A DNA stretch of 64,000 nucleotides from contig NZ_JACBFQ010000005.1 in assembly GCF_021401125.1 (NCBI RefSeq), positions 186,001 through 250,000 on the forward strand. Direction: 5' to 3'. The stretch is from Xanthobacter sp. NM-59 (GTDB taxonomy: Bacteria; Pseudomonadota; Alphaproteobacteria; Rhizobiales; Xanthobacteraceae). The first letter of the stretch is position 1. Every line of letters starts with the position of its first letter. The position numbers and the translations under genes were made by a program. The notes under the pieces are model-generated. The model made no database searches and was not told the DNA's origin. It saw only the letters and a program-made list of their open reading frames with translations. Below, piece after piece: positions 33,516-43,788 of the stretch.

Positions 33516-34877
33516 ATGAAAACCTTTCTCGACTGGTCGGCTTACGACACCTACGGCATCGGCGACGCCTATTCCGGAATCCCCGCAACCGGCGGGAATT
33601 ATGCGAAGGCGGTGGCCGTGTGCATGCACAGCCGGGATTGTCAGAATACCGGCAAAGGGGTGATGTGCCCTTCCTACCGCATCACCGGCGACAAGGCCCA
33701 TTCCACCGAGGCGCGGGTGGCCGCCTTCAAGGCCGCGCTCAATGACGGCTCCGATGCGGAGGCCTTTGCCGACCCGCGGCTGGACGCCGCCATGGACCTG
33801 TGCGTGTCATGCAAGGCCTGCAAGAAGGAATGCCCGAGCGCCGTGGACATGACGCTCATCAAAACGGAATACCTCGCCCAGCGTCATGAAATCAAAGGCG
33901 TACCCACCCGCACCCGCCTGTTCGGCGGCGTGCCGGAATGGACCGGGCGCCATCGCCGCCTGCTGCGCGCCGCCATTCGCCTGCGCAATCGCTGGCGGCT
34001 CGCCGCGCGGGTGGCCGAAAAGTGGCTCGGCATCACCGCCCGCCGGCCCATTCCCGAGCCCACGGCCAAGCCCTTCTCCCCCGCCCCGACCCTGGCGCCC
34101 GAGGCGGCGCCGCGCAGGGAGGTGATCCTGTTCGTGGACACCTTCTGCCATCATTTCGATCCGGACATCGCGGAAGCGGCCCAGACGGTGCTGGAAACCG
34201 CCGGCTATCGGGTGCGCATGGCCCGCCCCTCCCCGACGGATCCGGAGCCGAACCGGCCCTTGTGCTGCGGGCGCACCTATCTCACCACCGGCATGGTGGA
34301 CAAAGCGCGCGGGGAGGCCCAGCGCGTGCTCGCCGCCTTCAAGGACGAGATCGCCGCCAAGACGCCCATCATCGGCCTCGAACCCTCCTGCCTGCTCTCG
34401 CTGCGAGACGAACTCTACAGCCTGGGCCTCGGCCCGGAGGTGGGGGATCTGGGCAAACAGCTCTATTTGCTGGAAGAATTCCTCTCCCGTGAGCACCAGA
34501 ACAAGCGTCTTCGGCTGGAGCTGAAGGAGCTCGACCTGCCCAAGGCCCTGTTGCATGGCCACTGCCACCAGAAGGCGTTCGGGGTGATGAAGGCGACCCG
34601 CAAGGTGCTCTCCTGGCTTCCCGGCTTCTCCTATGACATCGTGGAAACGAGCTGCTGCGGCATGGCCGGCAGCTTCGGCCTGGAGGCCGAGCACTATGAC
34701 GCCTCCATGAAGATGGCGGAGCTGAAGCTTCTGCCCTCCGTGCGCGATGCGGCGGCGGACACGCCCTTGATCGCCAACGGCTTTTCCTGCCGCCACCAGA
34801 TCGAGCATGGCACCGGTCGCAAGGCCCGCCACATCGCTTTGCTGCTGCGCGACGCCCTCGCCGCCCCGGTGCGCTGA
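33516..34877 (+). CDS. (Fe-S)-binding oxidoreductase subunit with CCG domains
   Basis: This 453-residue protein has two parts. Residues about 90-130 hold a ferredoxin-like cluster site with CVSCKACKKECPSAVD. The C-terminal half has two cysteine-rich CCG domains, with RPLCCGRTY and LHGHCHQKAF...SCCGMAGSFG. The sequence, including the opening FLDWSAYDTYGIGDAYSG, matches the C-terminal half of long fused FAD-linked oxidases of the GlcD/D-lactate dehydrogenase type. Here the FAD half is absent upstream, where an unrelated LLM gene ends 59 bp away. It should pass electrons from a flavoprotein to quinone. GGAG before 33516 supports the start. The partner flavoprotein is not in this window. Confidence 0.82.
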   Translation: MKTFLDWSAYDTYGIGDAYSGIPATGGNYAKAVAVCMHSRDCQNTGKGVMCPSYRITGDKAHSTEARVAAFKAALNDGSDAEAFADPRLDAAMDLCVSCKACKKECPSAVDMTLIKTEYLAQRHEIKGVPTRTRLFGGVPEWTGRHRRLLRAAIRLRNRWRLAARVAEKWLGITARRPIPEPTAKPFSPAPTLAPEAAPRREVILFVDTFCHHFDPDIAEAAQTVLETAGYRVRMARPSPTDPEPNRPLCCGRTYLTTGMVDKARGEAQRVLAAFKDEIAAKTPIIGLEPSCLLSLRDELYSLGLGPEVGDLGKQLYLLEEFLSREHQNKRLRLELKELDLPKALLHGHCHQKAFGVMKATRKVLSWLPGFSYDIVETSCCGMAGSFGLEAEHYDASMKMAELKLLPSVRDAAADTPLIANGFSCRHQIEHGTGRKARHIALLLRDALAAPVR

Positions 34878-34895
34878 GGGCGGGACGCGACGCGC

Positions 34896-35831
34896 TCAAG
34901 CCGGCTGGCTCTCCGCCGGCTCGGCAAGATCCGGCGTCACCAGCAGATCGAGAAAGGCCCGCGCGGCGCCATCCAAGGCTGCGCGGCGGTCCTTCTCGAA
35001 GGCCGGGCCGGCGCCCATATGGGCGACCACCAACTCCCAGCACAATTCCGGGGAAGCCAGCTCCACCACGGCCAGGGCCGGAGCCCGCGTGCGCGCGATG
35101 GCCTCCGGCACCAGAGCAACCCCCAGCCCCCGCGCCACCAACGCCAGCAGGGTTTCAAGATCGCTCACCTCGAACGCGAGCCGCCGCTCCACGCCCGCGT
35201 CCGCAAAGCCGCGATCCACCACCCCCCGCGTGCCCCATCCCGGCTCGAAATCCACGAACGGCTCATCCGCCAGATCCGCCAGTGTCACCTCGGGCCGGCG
35301 CGTCAGGCGATGGCCCTTGGGGCACACCAGCACCAGCGCCTCGCAGGCGATGAGGGTGGTCGCGATGTCCACCGGGGCGCGGCACAAAGGTAGCATGGCA
35401 AGGTCGAGCTCTCCCGCCCGCACCTTCTCCAGGAGCTGATCGGTGCCGCCCTGGCACAGCCGCACCTCGATGGCGGGAAAGGAGGCGTGGAAGCGCGCCA
35501 GGAGCGCCGGCAGGTCGAGAAAGGCCGGCAGGCTCTGCACCGTGCCGATGGCGAGCGACCCGCGCTCCAGCCCCGCCACGGCGGCCACCGCTTCGCGCGC
35601 CTCGCGCGCCGCCGCCAGCACGGGCCGGGCCTTGTCCAGAAGCACCCGCCCGGCAGCGGTCAGGCGCACCTGGCGGGTGGTGCGCACGAAGAGCTGCGCG
35701 CCCAGCTCCTCCTCCAGCGCCCGCACCGAATTGGACAAAGCCGATTGCACGATGTTCACCCGCCGGGCCGCGCGGGTGAAATGCCCCTCTTCCGCTACGG
35801 CAATGAAATGCTGAAGCTGCCGCAATTCCAT
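34896..35831 (-). CDS. LysR-family transcriptional regulator
   Basis: This tetrameric activator/repressor type has 311 residues. The N-terminal winged helix-turn-helix reads MELRQLQHFIAVAEEGHFTRAARRVNIVQSALSNSVR (shown in part), and the C-terminal effector-binding domain spans about residues 90-295. The ATG at 35831 gives the family start; nine further codons upstream are open but unlikely. It is divergent from the beta-hydroxyacid dehydrogenase and aldo/keto reductase pair, the classical LysR arrangement. A perfect palindrome lies between them, 32 bp upstream of the lysR start codon, so autoregulation and control of the pair are expected. The inducer is unknown. Confidence 0.92.
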   Translation of the reverse strand: MELRQLQHFIAVAEEGHFTRAARRVNIVQSALSNSVRALEEELGAQLFVRTTRQVRLTAAGRVLLDKARPVLAAAREAREAVAAVAGLERGSLAIGTVQSLPAFLDLPALLARFHASFPAIEVRLCQGGTDQLLEKVRAGELDLAMLPLCRAPVDIATTLIACEALVLVCPKGHRLTRRPEVTLADLADEPFVDFEPGWGTRGVVDRGFADAGVERRLAFEVSDLETLLALVARGLGVALVPEAIARTRAPALAVVELASPELCWELVVAHMGAGPAFEKDRRAALDGAARAFLDLLVTPDLAEPAESQPA

Positions 35832-35863
35832 GATGCGCCACCCGCCCCGGCCATTCATTCAAC

Positions 35864-35886
35864 ATCGAGATAAATGCCATCTCGAT
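35864..35886. promoter_or_regulatory. Perfect palindromic operator for the LysR regulator
   Basis: ATCGAGAT and its exact complement ATCTCGAT are separated by seven bases, giving a 23-bp dyad in the 158-bp divergent control region. Position and symmetry fit a LysR recognition site between the regulator and its target operon. Confidence 0.72.
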
Positions 35887-35989
35887 ATTCCATTTGAAAG
35901 ATTAATAGCCCCGGCCCATGGTGCGCAAGCATTCGATCCGGAGGGCGACTCTGGCGCCGCCGGATTCTTCTCCCAAAGAGGAGATTTCC

Positions 35990-36868
35990 ATGAAAGTCGG
36001 GTTCATCGGATTGGGCCATATGGGTTCCGGCATGGCGCGGAACCTGCTGAAGGCCGAACACGCCGTCACTGTCTATAACCGCACCCCTGCCCGCGCAGAC
36101 GCTTTGGTGGCGGAAGGCGCCCTGCGCGCGGAAAGCGTGGCGCAGGCCTGCGGCGGCGAGGCCGTCATCACCATGCTGTCGAACGACGCGGCGGTGGAAG
36201 AGGTGGCGTTCGGCGCCGGCGGCATCATTGCCAGCCTGCCCAAGGGCGCGCTGCACGTGTCCGCCAGCACCATTTCCGTCGAGCTGTCGGAGCGCCTCGC
36301 CGCCGCCCACGCGGACGCTGGCCAGCTTTATGTGTCCGCCCCCGTGTTCGGGCGGCCGGATGTGGCGGCGGCGGGCAATCTGTTCGTGGTCGCGGCCGGT
36401 GAAGCGGCGGCCATCGCCCATGCCCGGCCGCTGTTCGAGGCGGTGGGCCAGCGCACCTTCGAGGTGTCGCAGACGCCTTCCCGCGCCAACCTGGTGAAGC
36501 TTTCCGGCAATTTCCTCATCGCCTGCGTCATCGAATCCTTGGGCGAAGCCTTTGCTCTGGTGGGCAAGGCCGGCATCGACAAGACGCAATATCTGGAGCT
36601 GCTCACCTCCACTTTGTTCGGCGCGCCGGTTTACAAGAATTACGGCCGCATGCTGGCTGAGCCCGGCGACCATCCGGTGGGTTTTGCCGCCCCGCTCGGC
36701 CTCAAGGACGTGAAGCTCGCTTTGTCCGCCGCCGAGGCGCTGGAAGTGCCCCTGCCGCTGGCCAGCCTGTTGCGCGACCGCTTCATCACCCTCCTCGCCC
36801 AGGGCGGCGCGGACCAGGACTGGTCCGCCATCGGCCACCTCGCCGCCCGCGATTCCGGGCAGGCCTGA
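35990..36868 (+). CDS. NAD(P)-dependent beta-hydroxyacid dehydrogenase (HIBADH/GLYR family)
   Basis: This enzyme interconverts a beta-hydroxyacid and its semialdehyde or ketoacid. The 292-residue protein has the N-terminal Rossmann motif VGFIGLGHMGSGMARNLL, followed by a family segment with NRTPARAD that often signals NADP preference. The substrate loop is seen as VSAPVFGRPDVAAAG, and the catalytic lysine lies in ANLVKLSGNFLIA. The C-terminal helical domain has GLKDVKLAL. Closest style is glyoxylate/succinic semialdehyde reductase rather than 3-hydroxyisobutyrate dehydrogenase, but this is uncertain. The start at 35990 follows AGAGGAG. The next gene is 20 bp downstream. Confidence 0.86.
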   Translation: MKVGFIGLGHMGSGMARNLLKAEHAVTVYNRTPARADALVAEGALRAESVAQACGGEAVITMLSNDAAVEEVAFGAGGIIASLPKGALHVSASTISVELSERLAAAHADAGQLYVSAPVFGRPDVAAAGNLFVVAAGEAAAIAHARPLFEAVGQRTFEVSQTPSRANLVKLSGNFLIACVIESLGEAFALVGKAGIDKTQYLELLTSTLFGAPVYKNYGRMLAEPGDHPVGFAAPLGLKDVKLALSAAEALEVPLPLASLLRDRFITLLAQGGADQDWSAIGHLAARDSGQA

Positions 36869-36888
36869 CCGTCCATAAGGAACATCCC

Positions 36889-37887
36889 ATGGAACAGATC
36901 GAAATCGGCACGTCCGGCATCAAGACGTCCCGCATCGGCCTCGGCACCTGGGCCATTGGCGGCTGGATGTGGGGCGGATCGGACGAGAAGGACGCCATCG
37001 CCACCATCCGCACCGCCGTGGAGCGGGGCATCACGCTGATCGACACCGCCCCCGTCTACGGCTTCGGCCATTCCGAGGAGATCGTAGGCAAGGCCCTGGC
37101 GGGCGGGCTGCGCGAGAAGGTGCAGATCGCCACCAAGGTGGGCCTCGCCTGGAAGGACGGCAAGGTGTTCCGCGACAGCCGCCCGGCCCGCCTGCGCCAG
37201 GAGATCGAGGACTCTCTGCGCCGGCTGAAAACCGATGCCATCGACCTCTATCAGGTCCACTGGCCCGACCTCGAAACCCCGTTCGAGGAGACCGCGCGGA
37301 CGCTGGCGGAGCTGAAGCGCGAAGGGAAGATCCGCGCCGTCGGCGTCTCCAATTATTCGCCCGCACAGATGGACGCCTTCCGCGCCGTCGCGCCCCTCGA
37401 CGCGGTGCAGCCGCCCTACAATCTGTTCGAGCGGGAGATCGAGGCGGACGTGCTGCCCTATGCGGCGCGCACGGGGCTCACGGTGCTGAGCTATGGCGCC
37501 CTGTGCCGGGGCCTGCTCTCCGGCCGCATGACCCCCACCACCACCTTCGAGGGCGACGACCTGCGCAAGGTAGACCCCAAGTTCAACGCGCCCCGCTTCC
37601 CCCACTATCTCCAGGCGGTGGAGGAGCTGAAGGCGCTCGCCAAGACGCGCTATGGCAAATCGGTGCTGGCTCTGGCGGTGCGCTGGGTGCTGGACCAGGG
37701 GCCGACCATCGCCTTGTGGGGTGCGCGCCATCCCGGCCAGCTCGATCCGGTGGGCGAGGTGGCGGGCTTCCACATCGACGCCGACACCAAGGCGGAGATC
37801 GACGCCATCCTGGCCCGCACGGTCATCGACCCCGTCTCCCCCGCCTTCATGGCCCCGCCCAGCAAGCGGCCGGCCGAGGTGGCGTGA
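36889..37887 (+). CDS. Aldo/keto reductase
   Basis: This monomeric NADPH-dependent TIM-barrel reductase acts on aldehydes or ketones. The 332-residue protein carries the catalytic tetrad: Asp and Tyr in IDTAPVYGFGHSEE, Lys in IATKVGLAW, and His in YQVHWPD. The NADPH-binding C-terminal region has SVLALAVRWVLDQGPTIALWGAR. It starts at an ATG at 36889, 20 bp after the dehydrogenase gene, and is probably in one LysR-controlled operon with it. The two reductases may act in sequence on one carbonyl compound or may both detoxify aldehydes. Confidence 0.92.
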   Translation: MEQIEIGTSGIKTSRIGLGTWAIGGWMWGGSDEKDAIATIRTAVERGITLIDTAPVYGFGHSEEIVGKALAGGLREKVQIATKVGLAWKDGKVFRDSRPARLRQEIEDSLRRLKTDAIDLYQVHWPDLETPFEETARTLAELKREGKIRAVGVSNYSPAQMDAFRAVAPLDAVQPPYNLFEREIEADVLPYAARTGLTVLSYGALCRGLLSGRMTPTTTFEGDDLRKVDPKFNAPRFPHYLQAVEELKALAKTRYGKSVLALAVRWVLDQGPTIALWGARHPGQLDPVGEVAGFHIDADTKAEIDAILARTVIDPVSPAFMAPPSKRPAEVA

Positions 37888-38335
37888 CGTCCAGGACAAC
37901 AGCCAGCGGGCTTCGCAGCGCGCCCGTCGACAGGACTTATGAGCCTTTGGCGACGCACAAAGGCAACTTCTAAGGCTTGTCGGGGGCCTCAGCGGCGGGG
38001 CTGCCGCGCTCAAGAGGGGGGCAGGACGAGGAGAAACACCCAAGGCCTGCCCCACGGCCATGTTTCCCACCCATGGCGGCCGAACGCCGGCCGCAACATT
38101 CCAGGCCGCCCTCAGCAAGAGGCCCGGAAAAGAGGTTGCGCAAGCTCCTCTGCGCGGTGCCGGCTCTTGATATCCCGACGCTTCGCTGAACTTCGCGAGA
38201 AAACGCAGCAGGACACCCCTTGCCGCGCCCACCACATCGGCAGGAGCGGGTTTTCGCGATCAGCGGAACTTACGTCGGTCCTGAATGGCGGTTCCAGAAA
38301 GCTCCGCCCCGCTGATCGCGCACGAGGGCCGCGCC
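37888..38335. other. Gap between aldo/keto reductase and GSCFA genes
   Basis: About 450 bp with no credible gene. It contains a long inverted repeat at 38255-38320, described separately. Otherwise I see no promoter, terminator or RNA gene. Confidence 0.55.
38255..38320. repeat. 12-bp perfect inverted repeat, 42-bp spacer
   Basis: CGCGATCAGCGG at 38255-38266 matches the exact complement CCGCTGATCGCG at 38309-38320. The right arm ends 15 bp before the stop codon of the GSCFA gene. There is no T run on either side, so it is not a simple terminator. It may form a cruciform or an mRNA 3' hairpin. Confidence 0.75.
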
Positions 38336-39466
38336 CTATACGGCACCGGCAGCAATCATCAGCTCGGTCGGCCCCTCAGCCGGCATCAATGGCCGCCCCT
38401 CAGCCTTCCCATAGCGCCGCCAATGCTCGAAGCCGGATTCGTATTCGCCGCGCCGAACCGCCTCGTCGACGTCGGGATTTGCAGCCAGATAGCCCAGCTC
38501 GGTAAAGGCGGGCGGAGCCGTATCGATTCCAACATACAGGGAAAGAAAAAGCCTCATGATTTCGCCAACAACCGCGTTGGAAACATGAAGGCAGTCGACC
38601 CCATACGCCAGATTTCGCGGCGCGAGCGAGACGATATCGTAGCTGGGGAAATAGTCCACATCGGGGTGCAACGCCGCAAATTGTTCAGCGGCGACGCGCA
38701 ATGTACTTTTTGACCGCATATTGGCGATAGCAACATCCTGCCCGGAAAACGTCTCGCTCATCGGGACCGGCGAAACGGTCACGATGAGACGGGCATGGCG
38801 ATTCATGCTCTTGATCAGCCAGCGCATTTCCTCCAGGTCGGCAACACTCTGCGCCACATCGGTAATCACCAAGCGGTAGCGATCACGCTCGCGACGAACC
38901 GAGGTGAATGACGGCGCGCAATTGAGATAGCAATTTGCCTTATTATCCCACCACACCTCATTCAACCCGAGCGTGACAACAACGACGGACGCATTCCGGA
39001 CGCGCGAAAAATAATCTTCAATCAAATATGTCCGACGCTCGATTGCGCGCTCAAGACTAACTGGCGGAATTCCAGGCCCAAGCTGCAAATCGGACCAACC
39101 ATTGGGCCCCTCTTCAAACAAGGTCTTATTGATAACAGGCTTCGACACAGCCCATTTCAGCTCATTCACCATCGACATGGTCGTGAATTTGTTCACAAAC
39201 CCATTGGGGCGCGCCGGCGCCTCGCTCTTGGGAGCGACAATTTTCTTGGAGAGAACGGCGCGCTCTCTATAAATCAAATGCTCTTCAATATTGCGCGCGA
39301 AGCACGAGCCGATGCAAAAAAATGAACTCTTTGCATCGATCGTGAATTTAGGTTTGTGGAATATACTAATTGGCGCTTCCTTGAAGCGCTCAATATTCTC
39401 ACTCCACCGAGTGTATCGAGCGGCGGCCAGAGATTTCCAAGCCAATTCACCACGAATAAATTGCAT
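38336..39466 (-). CDS. GSCFA-domain protein, atypical base composition
   Basis: This 376-residue protein belongs to the GSCFA family, named from the motif seen here as FCIGSCFARNIEEHL near residues 49-63. The family is related to SGNH hydrolases and often occurs in polysaccharide or glycan-modification settings. Further family segments are VVVTLGLNEVWWDN and IVTVSPVPMSETF. The C-terminal 40 residues (LGYLAANPDVDEAV and GFEHWRRYGKAEGRP) match a short module often attached to glycosyltransferases. The gene is clearly less GC-rich than its neighbours and uses more A/T-ending codons, a sign of transfer. It stands alone. Esterase or acyltransferase activity is only a guess. Confidence 0.82.
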   Translation of the reverse strand: MQFIRGELAWKSLAAARYTRWSENIERFKEAPISIFHKPKFTIDAKSSFFCIGSCFARNIEEHLIYRERAVLSKKIVAPKSEAPARPNGFVNKFTTMSMVNELKWAVSKPVINKTLFEEGPNGWSDLQLGPGIPPVSLERAIERRTYLIEDYFSRVRNASVVVVTLGLNEVWWDNKANCYLNCAPSFTSVRRERDRYRLVITDVAQSVADLEEMRWLIKSMNRHARLIVTVSPVPMSETFSGQDVAIANMRSKSTLRVAAEQFAALHPDVDYFPSYDIVSLAPRNLAYGVDCLHVSNAVVGEIMRLFLSLYVGIDTAPPAFTELGYLAANPDVDEAVRRGEYESGFEHWRRYGKAEGRPLMPAEGPTELMIAAGAV

Positions 39467-39836
39467 GACAACCCGCCCTCATCATGACAGCCAACAGGTT
39501 GTACAAGGGTAGCGCTTTCGGAACGCTAACTCGCACAATCTCGCGTGCGATGTTCCGGTTCGCGCTTTCAAGTTCGATCAGCAAATGGCAGCATCCGCCA
39601 CGGCCTTGAGAAAGCCAGGAACAAGCTCACCCTTCGGGCTTAGCCGAAAGCCCAATTCGAATTCAACCCCATTCTCTGGGGCGGAAATCCTATCGGCGTC
39701 CCCTCTCTTGCTCCGCGCGGACGACATCCTGCCCAGCCGGCGGGATCGCCGCCTTGACTTGTTGGTGGCAGCGCCTTTCGACTGGCCTCGGGTGTGGCGC
39801 GAGCGGGCGATGCACGGCAAAATTAGCACGGAAGCC
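39467..39836. other. Gap upstream of the GSCFA gene
   Basis: About 370 bp with no convincing gene. It is AT-richer near the GSCFA start, where its promoter must lie. A minus-strand open frame at 39578-39829 ends with ENGVEFELGFRLSPKGELVP, which looks protein-like but has no start signal and no family I can name; it may be a gene fragment. Confidence 0.45.
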
Positions 39837-39877
39837 GCAAAAACAAAGCCCGGCCGGAGCGGACACCGGCCGGGCTT
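39837..39877 (-). terminator. Rho-independent terminator after thiC
   Basis: A 12-bp stem (39846-39857 with 39866-39877) with an eight-base loop is followed on the minus strand by CTTTGTTTTT. It lies 25 bp after the thiC stop. Confidence 0.9.
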
Positions 39878-39901
39878 CGAAGAATCGGGCGTGCGGGCCG
39901 C

Positions 39902-41812
<1,911 letters not shown>

Positions 41813-41905
41813 TCAGAATTCCTGATCGAAACGCGGGATCCGGACTCGCCTGGGGCAGATTGGGTGCGGCTTTCGCCACTGCCGGCGCGTGGTGTGCGCG
41901 CAGCA

Positions 41906-42004
41906 GGTTCCCGTCCCTCCGCCGGTATGAGCCGGATCAGGTTCAAGGGTCAGGGCCGCGCGCCCACTCTCAGCCCCCGCTCTGGGGCCCCCCTCGGAAC
42001 GGGG
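41906..42004 (-). promoter_or_regulatory. TPP riboswitch (THI element) of thiC
   Basis: On the minus strand the core shows CTGAGA (41973-41968), then ACCCTTGAACCTGATCCGG and TCATACCGGCGGAGGGA, the conserved thiamine-pyrophosphate aptamer elements. The pyrophosphate and pyrimidine sensor arms are both present, and closing-helix pairing GTTCC/GGAAC is visible. It sits in the 5' leader of thiC and likely blocks ribosome access when TPP binds. Confidence 0.93.
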
Positions 42005-42129
42005 AGACTGTCCGCGCCGCGCGCGCCTTTGTCAATCCGCGCCTTGCGGAAAGAGGCGGACACAGGCCGGCGGCTTTGCGCTATAGGGACCGGCAAAGGC
42101 GGTTCGCCCGCCATACGAGGACCTCAGGA

Positions 42130-42690
42130 ATGGATGTTCAGACCTTCGATGTGCCCGATGTGAAGCTGGTGACGCCGAAGCGGTTCGGCGACCATCGCGG
42201 CTTCTTCAGCCAGACCTGGACCGACCGGGAGTTCCGGGCCGAGGTGGCGGACATGGGGTTCGTGCAGGACAACCATTCCCTCTCCGCCCAGAAGGGGACG
42301 CTGCGCGGCCTGCATTACCAGAAGCCCCCCACCGCCCAGGGCAAACTTGTGCGGGTGGTGCGCGGCGCCATCTTCGACGTGGCGGTGGACATCCGCCATG
42401 GCTCGCCCACCTTCGGCCGCCATGTGGCGGTGACACTGGACGCCGCCACTGGCGCGCAATTGTGGGTGCCGCCGGGCTTCCTGCATGGTTTCTGCACCCT
42501 CGAGGACAATTGCGAGGTGGTCTACAAGGTCACTGACTATTACAGCCCCGCCGATGACGGCGGCGTGGCCTGGGACGACCCGGATATCGCCATCGCCTGG
42601 CCGGTGGAGCCGGCGTCCGCGGTGCTGTCGGACAAGGACCGCAAGCACCCCCGTCTCAAGGATCTGCCCGCCTTCTTCCAGTATCGCTGA
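42130..42690 (+). CDS. rfbC: dTDP-4-dehydrorhamnose 3,5-epimerase
   Basis: This cupin enzyme converts dTDP-4-keto-6-deoxyglucose to the L-rhamnose series for surface polysaccharides. The 186-residue protein shows family motifs GDHRGFFSQTW, the catalytic-histidine segment KGTLRGLHYQKPP, VRGAIFDVAVDIR, WVPPGFLHGF and the closing WPVEPASAVLSDKD. The start at 42130 has GAGGA nearby. It is not accompanied by rfbA, rfbB or rfbD here, so those genes must lie elsewhere. Possible partners are the polysaccharide genes at 3-8 kb. A related 3-epimerase activity cannot be ruled out. Confidence 0.93.
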   Translation: MDVQTFDVPDVKLVTPKRFGDHRGFFSQTWTDREFRAEVADMGFVQDNHSLSAQKGTLRGLHYQKPPTAQGKLVRVVRGAIFDVAVDIRHGSPTFGRHVAVTLDAATGAQLWVPPGFLHGFCTLEDNCEVVYKVTDYYSPADDGGVAWDDPDIAIAWPVEPASAVLSDKDRKHPRLKDLPAFFQYR

Positions 42691-42694
42691 AGGT

Positions 42695-43042
42695 TCAGCG
42701 CGCGAAGAAGAGGATGCCGGCGCCGAGCAGCAATTCACCCACCAGCACGCCCGCGAACACCGAGCGGCGCATGAGCGCGAAGGCCGCGACGCCCCCCGCC
42801 ACAGCCCCCAGCCGCACCGCCAGCGGCACCACCAGAAGCGGCGCGGCGGGGGCGAACAGGAGCCGGGCGATAACCGCCGCCAGCAAGGCGGTGGCCACCG
42901 CCTTCACCCAGTGGAACACCTCGCTGCCCGCCTCCACCCGGCGGCCGGCGAGCACCGCCAGGGAGCGCCATATCTCCGTGGGCAGGAAGCCCACCAGCAC
43001 GACGATGAGAATCGCGGCGCCTTCCGTCAGGGTCGTGCTCAT
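42695..43042 (-). CDS. azlD: AzlD-family branched-chain amino acid exporter subunit
   Basis: This small membrane subunit pairs with AzlC in LIV-E type export of branched-chain amino acids. The 115-residue protein has three to four hydrophobic segments, beginning ILIVVLVGFLPTEIWRSLAVLAG, the usual AzlD opening. The start at 43042 overlaps the azlC stop as ATGA, so the two subunits are translationally coupled. It converges with rfbC with a four-base gap between the coding regions. Substrate in this organism is not known. Confidence 0.87.
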   Translation of the reverse strand: MSTTLTEGAAILIVVLVGFLPTEIWRSLAVLAGRRVEAGSEVFHWVKAVATALLAAVIARLLFAPAAPLLVVPLAVRLGAVAGGVAAFALMRRSVFAGVLVGELLLGAGILFFAR

Positions 43043-43788
43043 GCGCGCCTCCGATGCCAGCGGCCAACCAGATAGGCCGCCGTTCCCCCGCCCACGCCGG
43101 CAATCAGCAGATCAAGCCCGCCATCCAGCCCCACCACCAGCGGCATGATGAGGAAGCCCGCGCCCAGCGCCAGCCAATCGGTCAGCTGCGAGGCGTTGCG
43201 CACCATCAGCACCGAGAAGGAAAGCGGCGTCAGCGCCAGCAGCATCGCGGCCAGCGGGCCGGACAGGCTGCCGGCCATCAGGAAGCCCAGCACCGTGCCG
43301 GTCATGCTGATGGAAATGAAGGTATTGCCAAGGCCCAGGGTGAACGGCACCCGCGCCTCACCCGGCAGGTGGGGCAACAGCCTCTGGCCCTCCACCCACA
43401 GGGTCATGGCCACGTAATGCGCACACAGGAGTTCCAGAAAGGTGCTGCGGCGCGGGCCGCGCATGTGCGGCGCCACCGACACCACCATGGGCAGCAGACG
43501 GATCGACGACAAAGCGATGGCGAACGCCAGGGCCGGCAGCGCCGTGCCCGCCACCAGCCCACCCACCAGAATCACCTGCGCCGGCAATGCCCAGATGAGC
43601 AGGGTGGAGAGCATTCCCGCGCCAAGGGGAAAGCCCACGCCCTGCAGCAGCGCGCCGAACCCCGTATAGCTCGCGAACAGCACCAGCGCCGGAACCGAGA
43701 TGGCATGGCGGGCACCACTGAAAAACCACGCGAGCGCCGAACGATGCGGCGGTGCGATGGTGGGGGAAGAAGGGGACCGCTGGGGCAT
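43039..43788 (-). CDS. azlC: AzlC-family branched-chain amino acid exporter subunit
   Basis: This is the large subunit of the AzlCD exporter, 249 residues with about seven membrane helices. Family features are the opening SVPALVLFASYTGFGALLQGVG, ALPAQVILVGGLVAG, and SSIRLLPMVVSVAPHMRG. The start at 43788 is the first ATG after the upstream gap. It overlaps azlD by four bases. A CTTGCA and TATCAA pair 16 bp apart on the minus strand, upstream at about 43830-43855, could be its promoter. The family exports valine, leucine or analogues such as 4-azaleucine. Confidence 0.88.
   Translation of the reverse strand: MPQRSPSSPTIAPPHRSALAWFFSGARHAISVPALVLFASYTGFGALLQGVGFPLGAGMLSTLLIWALPAQVILVGGLVAGTALPALAFAIALSSIRLLPMVVSVAPHMRGPRRSTFLELLCAHYVAMTLWVEGQRLLPHLPGEARVPFTLGLGNTFISISMTGTVLGFLMAGSLSGPLAAMLLALTPLSFSVLMVRNASQLTDWLALGAGFLIMPLVVGLDGGLDLLIAGVGGGTAAYLVGRWHRRRA

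Noticed and set aside
39578-39829. Small minus-strand protein upstream of the GSCFA gene
   Set aside because: The C-terminal 30 residues look protein-like but there is no ribosome binding site or recognisable family, and the N-terminal half is Arg/Ser noise. Kept only as a possible fragment in the gap entry.
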